A DNA stretch of 7,621 nucleotides from a bacterium (lineage in GTDB: Bacteria > Bacillota_I > Bacilli_A > RFN20 > CAG-826), in the NCBI GenBank assembly GCA_004561785.1, contig SFUB01000064.1:1-7621 (forward strand). The letters are read 5' to 3'. The position numbers and the translations under genes are program-made. The notes beneath the pieces are model-generated. The model worked only from the letters and a program-made list of their open reading frames with translations. It was not told the DNA's origin and made no database searches. How positions within the stretch are numbered: the stretch's first letter is position 1; each line of letters opens with the position of its first letter. Positions 5,254 through 7,621 of the stretch are shown in pieces.

Positions 5254-7533
5254 TCAAAGGGCGTAGATATGGAGGAACTCGTAGGCTTCGTTTTCTTCGT
5301 AGACCACGATTCTGAGCCCATCTCCTTCGCTCGTGAAGGTCTCATCGTCCTCACTGGAATACCCCAAGGTCTTGAGATAGGCCTTGTATTTCTTCGCGTA
5401 GGTCGCGTCGACCCCATTGTTCATGACGACGATGAAATAATAGGGTTCCCCTTCGTCCTCGCAATACCAGCCGTCGAAGCTGTTCCCGGAAGAGGCGAAA
5501 TCCTCGTCGTTCAGATAAGGGATTTTCTTCGCCAATTCTTCGCCGTAGGCTTGCACCATGCTTTCGTAAGTGGTGTTAGAACCCATCGCGTTTTCCCATG
5601 TCGGACGGTCCGCGGGGTTCAATTTGGCGATCTCCGCCTCGAGGTTCCCCCTCAGCGTGGCATTCATCTCCACGGGGGAATAGTCGAAGGCGACCTGCTC
5701 CGTGCCTAGCTGATAGGAGAAATCCATGGAGACGATCTTCCCATCGCTCAACCCCATCGAAAGAGTGGAGGGATCGACGGTCAGGGGATTATAGATGTTG
5801 CCGATGGACTGCCCGATGTCGATGATGTCGCCATAGGAAACAAGAGCCCCGTCTTTGAGGGTCAGGACTTCGCTGGAAATCGAGAAGCCCGCGATCTCCG
5901 AGAGGGTCTTGCTTACGGGGGTCTTGTTCAAGGTGACATTATTCTGCTCATCGAAAGAGAATTGATACACCTTGCCATCCTTTTGGTAATAGCCCTTGCC
6001 TAAAGACTCCATGCGGTCAGTCAATTGATCGCCTTCCAGAAAGTAGGTCCCTTGCAGATAGAAATCCTCGCCTTTGACGGATTTGGTCGCGCGGGATCCC
6101 TCCCAAGCGGAATCCTTCTCCACGGAGGTGAAAACGGAATCGTCTTGGTTGAGGTAGGAGAGATACCCCTTTATTTCCTGATCGTGCTCCGAAGGGGTTT
6201 TCCTCGCGGCGCCGGAGATGATATTGGGGGTCTCTTGAACCCGGGTATCCGCGTAACGGTAGAAGTAATTCCCGGAGAAGCTGTCGCGAAGCATCCCGGT
6301 GGAGAAGACGAGTTGCGTCACCTTGCCGTCCACGACCTTCGCCTTCGCCTCTTGGACGAGCCAGGAACGGAAGGGGAGATGCTGGGTGAAGGAGACGGCA
6401 AGTCCAGTCACGTCCGCGCCGAGATAGGTGTAATACTCATCCTCTGGGGTGAGCTTCCGGAACTGATCGAGGCGCACGTCGCTTGCACCAAGGATCCCGA
6501 AATCGCTCCAAAGGGTGGTGGAAGAACGATGCACCTCTTCGTTTTTACCGTTGATCCCGATGATCTCAAGGTTCCCTTCTTCGTTGATCTTGTGATAGGT
6601 GATGGAGGTAGTCGCCCCTTCTTCGGAGACGTCGCTCACGCGGATGTAGTCACCATAAAGATCCACATTGGAGAACCCCTGGCGTTCAATCGAATTGGAC
6701 TCATCGAGGTAGAAATTATCGTAGATGGCAGAGACGAACGAGGCGTTTCCGAAAAGATTGTCGGCCTTCCCAGAAAGGGAATCCTCGGAAAGGGAATAGA
6801 CAGACAGGAAATCCTCCGCCGCCTTCAAAGAAGAGGTGCCGAGATTGGAGATCCTAACCACGCCTCCGGCCACGGTTACGTATATACCCACGCCCATATT
6901 GTCCAAACCTTGGAATTCCGCGACGAGGTCGCCGCCTTCCACGGTGAAGAGGATTCTCGCAATACCGGTGAAATCCAGCTGAGCTGAGAACAGGCCGATC
7001 AGGGTCTTATCCTTCGTGGACAAAGCTTTGCCTTCCTTTTCAAAGACGATTTCGCTTCGTTCGTAGGAGGAGAAGCGGTTCTTCGCGGAAAGGTCCCTCA
7101 CGCCCTGGCCGGAATAATCCTCGTTGAAGCTCTGGCCCCGGACCTCGAGTTTGCCCTGATTCAGGGTGAAATCATAAGAGAGGGGATGATCTTCATAGGT
7201 TTTTAAAAGGATGGAGCCAGAATTGAGGTAACCCGTATAGCAATAAGAAGGGGTCACGATGTCCGTAAGCTCTTTATCACCCAAGACATAGGACAAGGAA
7301 TAGTTTCCTTTCTTCATCTCATCGAGGACCTCATAAACTTTGTCCGAGATGGAAACGGGATTCTGTGAAGAAGAGGAGGATTCATCCAAAGAAGACTCCG
7401 AGGAAAAAGAGGAAGAAGCCTCCGAAGAGGAAGTCATCTCCGAAGAGCCCCCGTCCGAGGGATTCGGCCCGCAAGAGGCAAGCAGCGCAATCCCGGAAAG
7501 AGCCAAAATCAGTTTTTTAGTTTTCATTTTCAT
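5254..7533 (-). CDS. Large surface lipoprotein with three apparent ~195-200-residue modules
   Basis: This 759-residue protein is of unknown function. A type II signal peptide is clear: basic n-region MKMKTKK, hydrophobic core LILALSGIALLAS and lipobox LASC with lipidated Cys21. Residues about 26-58 form a Ser/Glu-rich linker of the kind that lifts lipoproteins off the membrane in Gram-positive bacteria. The rest looks beta-rich and appears modular. A GK/NL-type strand turn occurs at G127, G320 and G520, and a D-G/L-K/V turn followed by a hydrophobic strand at D202, D402 and D597, so both landmarks recur every 193-200 residues. The layout recalls LolA/LppX-like lipid-binding folds, but this is only inference. 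Residues about 660-759 form a separate acidic, aromatic-rich C-terminal domain ending in HIYAL. AGGAGG (7538-7543) lies 4 bases before the ATG at 7533 and 10 bases before a second in-frame ATG at 7527; either could be the start, and both keep the signal peptide. Confidence 0.93.
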   Translation of the reverse strand: MKMKTKKLILALSGIALLASCGPNPSDGGSSEMTSSSEASSSFSSESSLDESSSSSQNPVSISDKVYEVLDEMKKGNYSLSYVLGDKELTDIVTPSYCYTGYLNSGSILLKTYEDHPLSYDFTLNQGKLEVRGQSFNEDYSGQGVRDLSAKNRFSSYERSEIVFEKEGKALSTKDKTLIGLFSAQLDFTGIARILFTVEGGDLVAEFQGLDNMGVGIYVTVAGGVVRISNLGTSSLKAAEDFLSVYSLSEDSLSGKADNLFGNASFVSAIYDNFYLDESNSIERQGFSNVDLYGDYIRVSDVSEEGATTSITYHKINEEGNLEIIGINGKNEEVHRSSTTLWSDFGILGASDVRLDQFRKLTPEDEYYTYLGADVTGLAVSFTQHLPFRSWLVQEAKAKVVDGKVTQLVFSTGMLRDSFSGNYFYRYADTRVQETPNIISGAARKTPSEHDQEIKGYLSYLNQDDSVFTSVEKDSAWEGSRATKSVKGEDFYLQGTYFLEGDQLTDRMESLGKGYYQKDGKVYQFSFDEQNNVTLNKTPVSKTLSEIAGFSISSEVLTLKDGALVSYGDIIDIGQSIGNIYNPLTVDPSTLSMGLSDGKIVSMDFSYQLGTEQVAFDYSPVEMNATLRGNLEAEIAKLNPADRPTWENAMGSNTTYESMVQAYGEELAKKIPYLNDEDFASSGNSFDGWYCEDEGEPYYFIVVMNNGVDATYAKKYKAYLKTLGYSSEDDETFTSEGDGLRIVVYEENEAYEFLHIYAL

Positions 7534-7537
7534 AAGT

Positions 7538-7543
7538 CCTCCT
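7538..7543 (-). promoter_or_regulatory. Ribosome binding site of the lipoprotein gene
   Basis: A perfect AGGAGG on the minus strand sits 4 bases before the ATG at 7533 and 10 bases before the ATG at 7527. The usual optimum lies between these two distances, so the site does not settle which methionine is used; the encoded proteins differ by two residues only. Confidence 0.85.
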
Positions 7544-7568
7544 AAACCGCTTCATTGCTATCCCGTTA

Positions 7569-7597
7569 ACTATACAGGATATCCAAGGTTTTAAGAA
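7569..7597 (-). promoter_or_regulatory. Weak candidate promoter of the lipoprotein gene
   Basis: TATAGT (7569-7574) is a reasonable -10 box on the minus strand, preceded directly by TG. Seventeen bases upstream the sequence is TTCTTA (7592-7597), a poor -35 match. Transcription would start near 7562, with a leader of about 30 bases that includes the AGGAGG. The short palindrome GGATATCC (7577-7584) lies in the spacer. Nothing else is recognisable out to the window end, and the true promoter could lie beyond it. Confidence 0.4.
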
Positions 7598-7621
7598 ATT
7601 TTGGTTCTCCAACATTTCCTG

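Noticed and set aside
6025..6987. A 320-codon plus-strand frame opposite the lipoprotein gene.
   Set aside because: It is a shadow of the lipoprotein frame, with no ribosome binding site or promoter and an implausible composition.
7340..7594. An acidic Glu/Ser-rich frame opposite the start of the lipoprotein gene.
   Set aside because: It is the reverse complement of the serine-rich linker codons and has no independent support.

Overview
The window suggests a fermentative, anaerobic, Gram-positive-type bacterium, most likely an uncultured member of the Bacilli (Erysipelotrichales, RF39 or Acholeplasmatales-like gut or rumen lineages). This placement is inference. It rests on a one-subunit pyruvate:ferredoxin oxidoreductase, a lipoprotein with a long serine-rich linker, strong AGGAGG-type ribosome binding sites, and the style of the ABC-ATPase remnant. 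UGA acts as a stop: the lipoprotein gene ends in TGA just before a terminator, which argues against the Mycoplasma code.

Layout. On the plus strand, 1-178 holds a complete tRNA-Pro(GGG) transcription unit with a -10 box, a CCA-encoding tRNA and an intrinsic terminator. Immediately downstream, about 180-880, lies a decayed, frameshifted ABC-transporter ATPase. It has no start and no promoter of its own. Everything from 908 to the end is on the minus strand. In transcription order (right to left) it comprises a large secreted lipoprotein (7533-5254), a small basic protein with possible winged-helix character (5157-4690), and the pyruvate:ferredoxin oxidoreductase (4556-951). Each of the three ends in its own GC-rich hairpin followed by 5-6 U, and each has a candidate promoter, so they look like three monocistronic units rather than an operon.

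Functionally, only the oxidoreductase can be assigned firmly: it converts pyruvate to acetyl-CoA and supplies reduced ferredoxin. The lipoprotein should sit on the outer face of the membrane. It appears to consist of three diverged modules of about 195-200 residues plus a C-terminal domain, and its role is unknown. The small protein is unassigned; it may bind nucleic acid, and its promoter looks leaderless, with a two-copy 15-bp direct repeat where a -35 box would normally be.

I did not find a CRISPR array, an insertion sequence, a toxin-antitoxin or other defence locus, or a riboswitch. The observations most worth following are the three-module lipoprotein, the leaderless promoter with tandem repeats, and the possible duplicated winged helix in the small protein. 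None of these amounts to a demonstrated new system.
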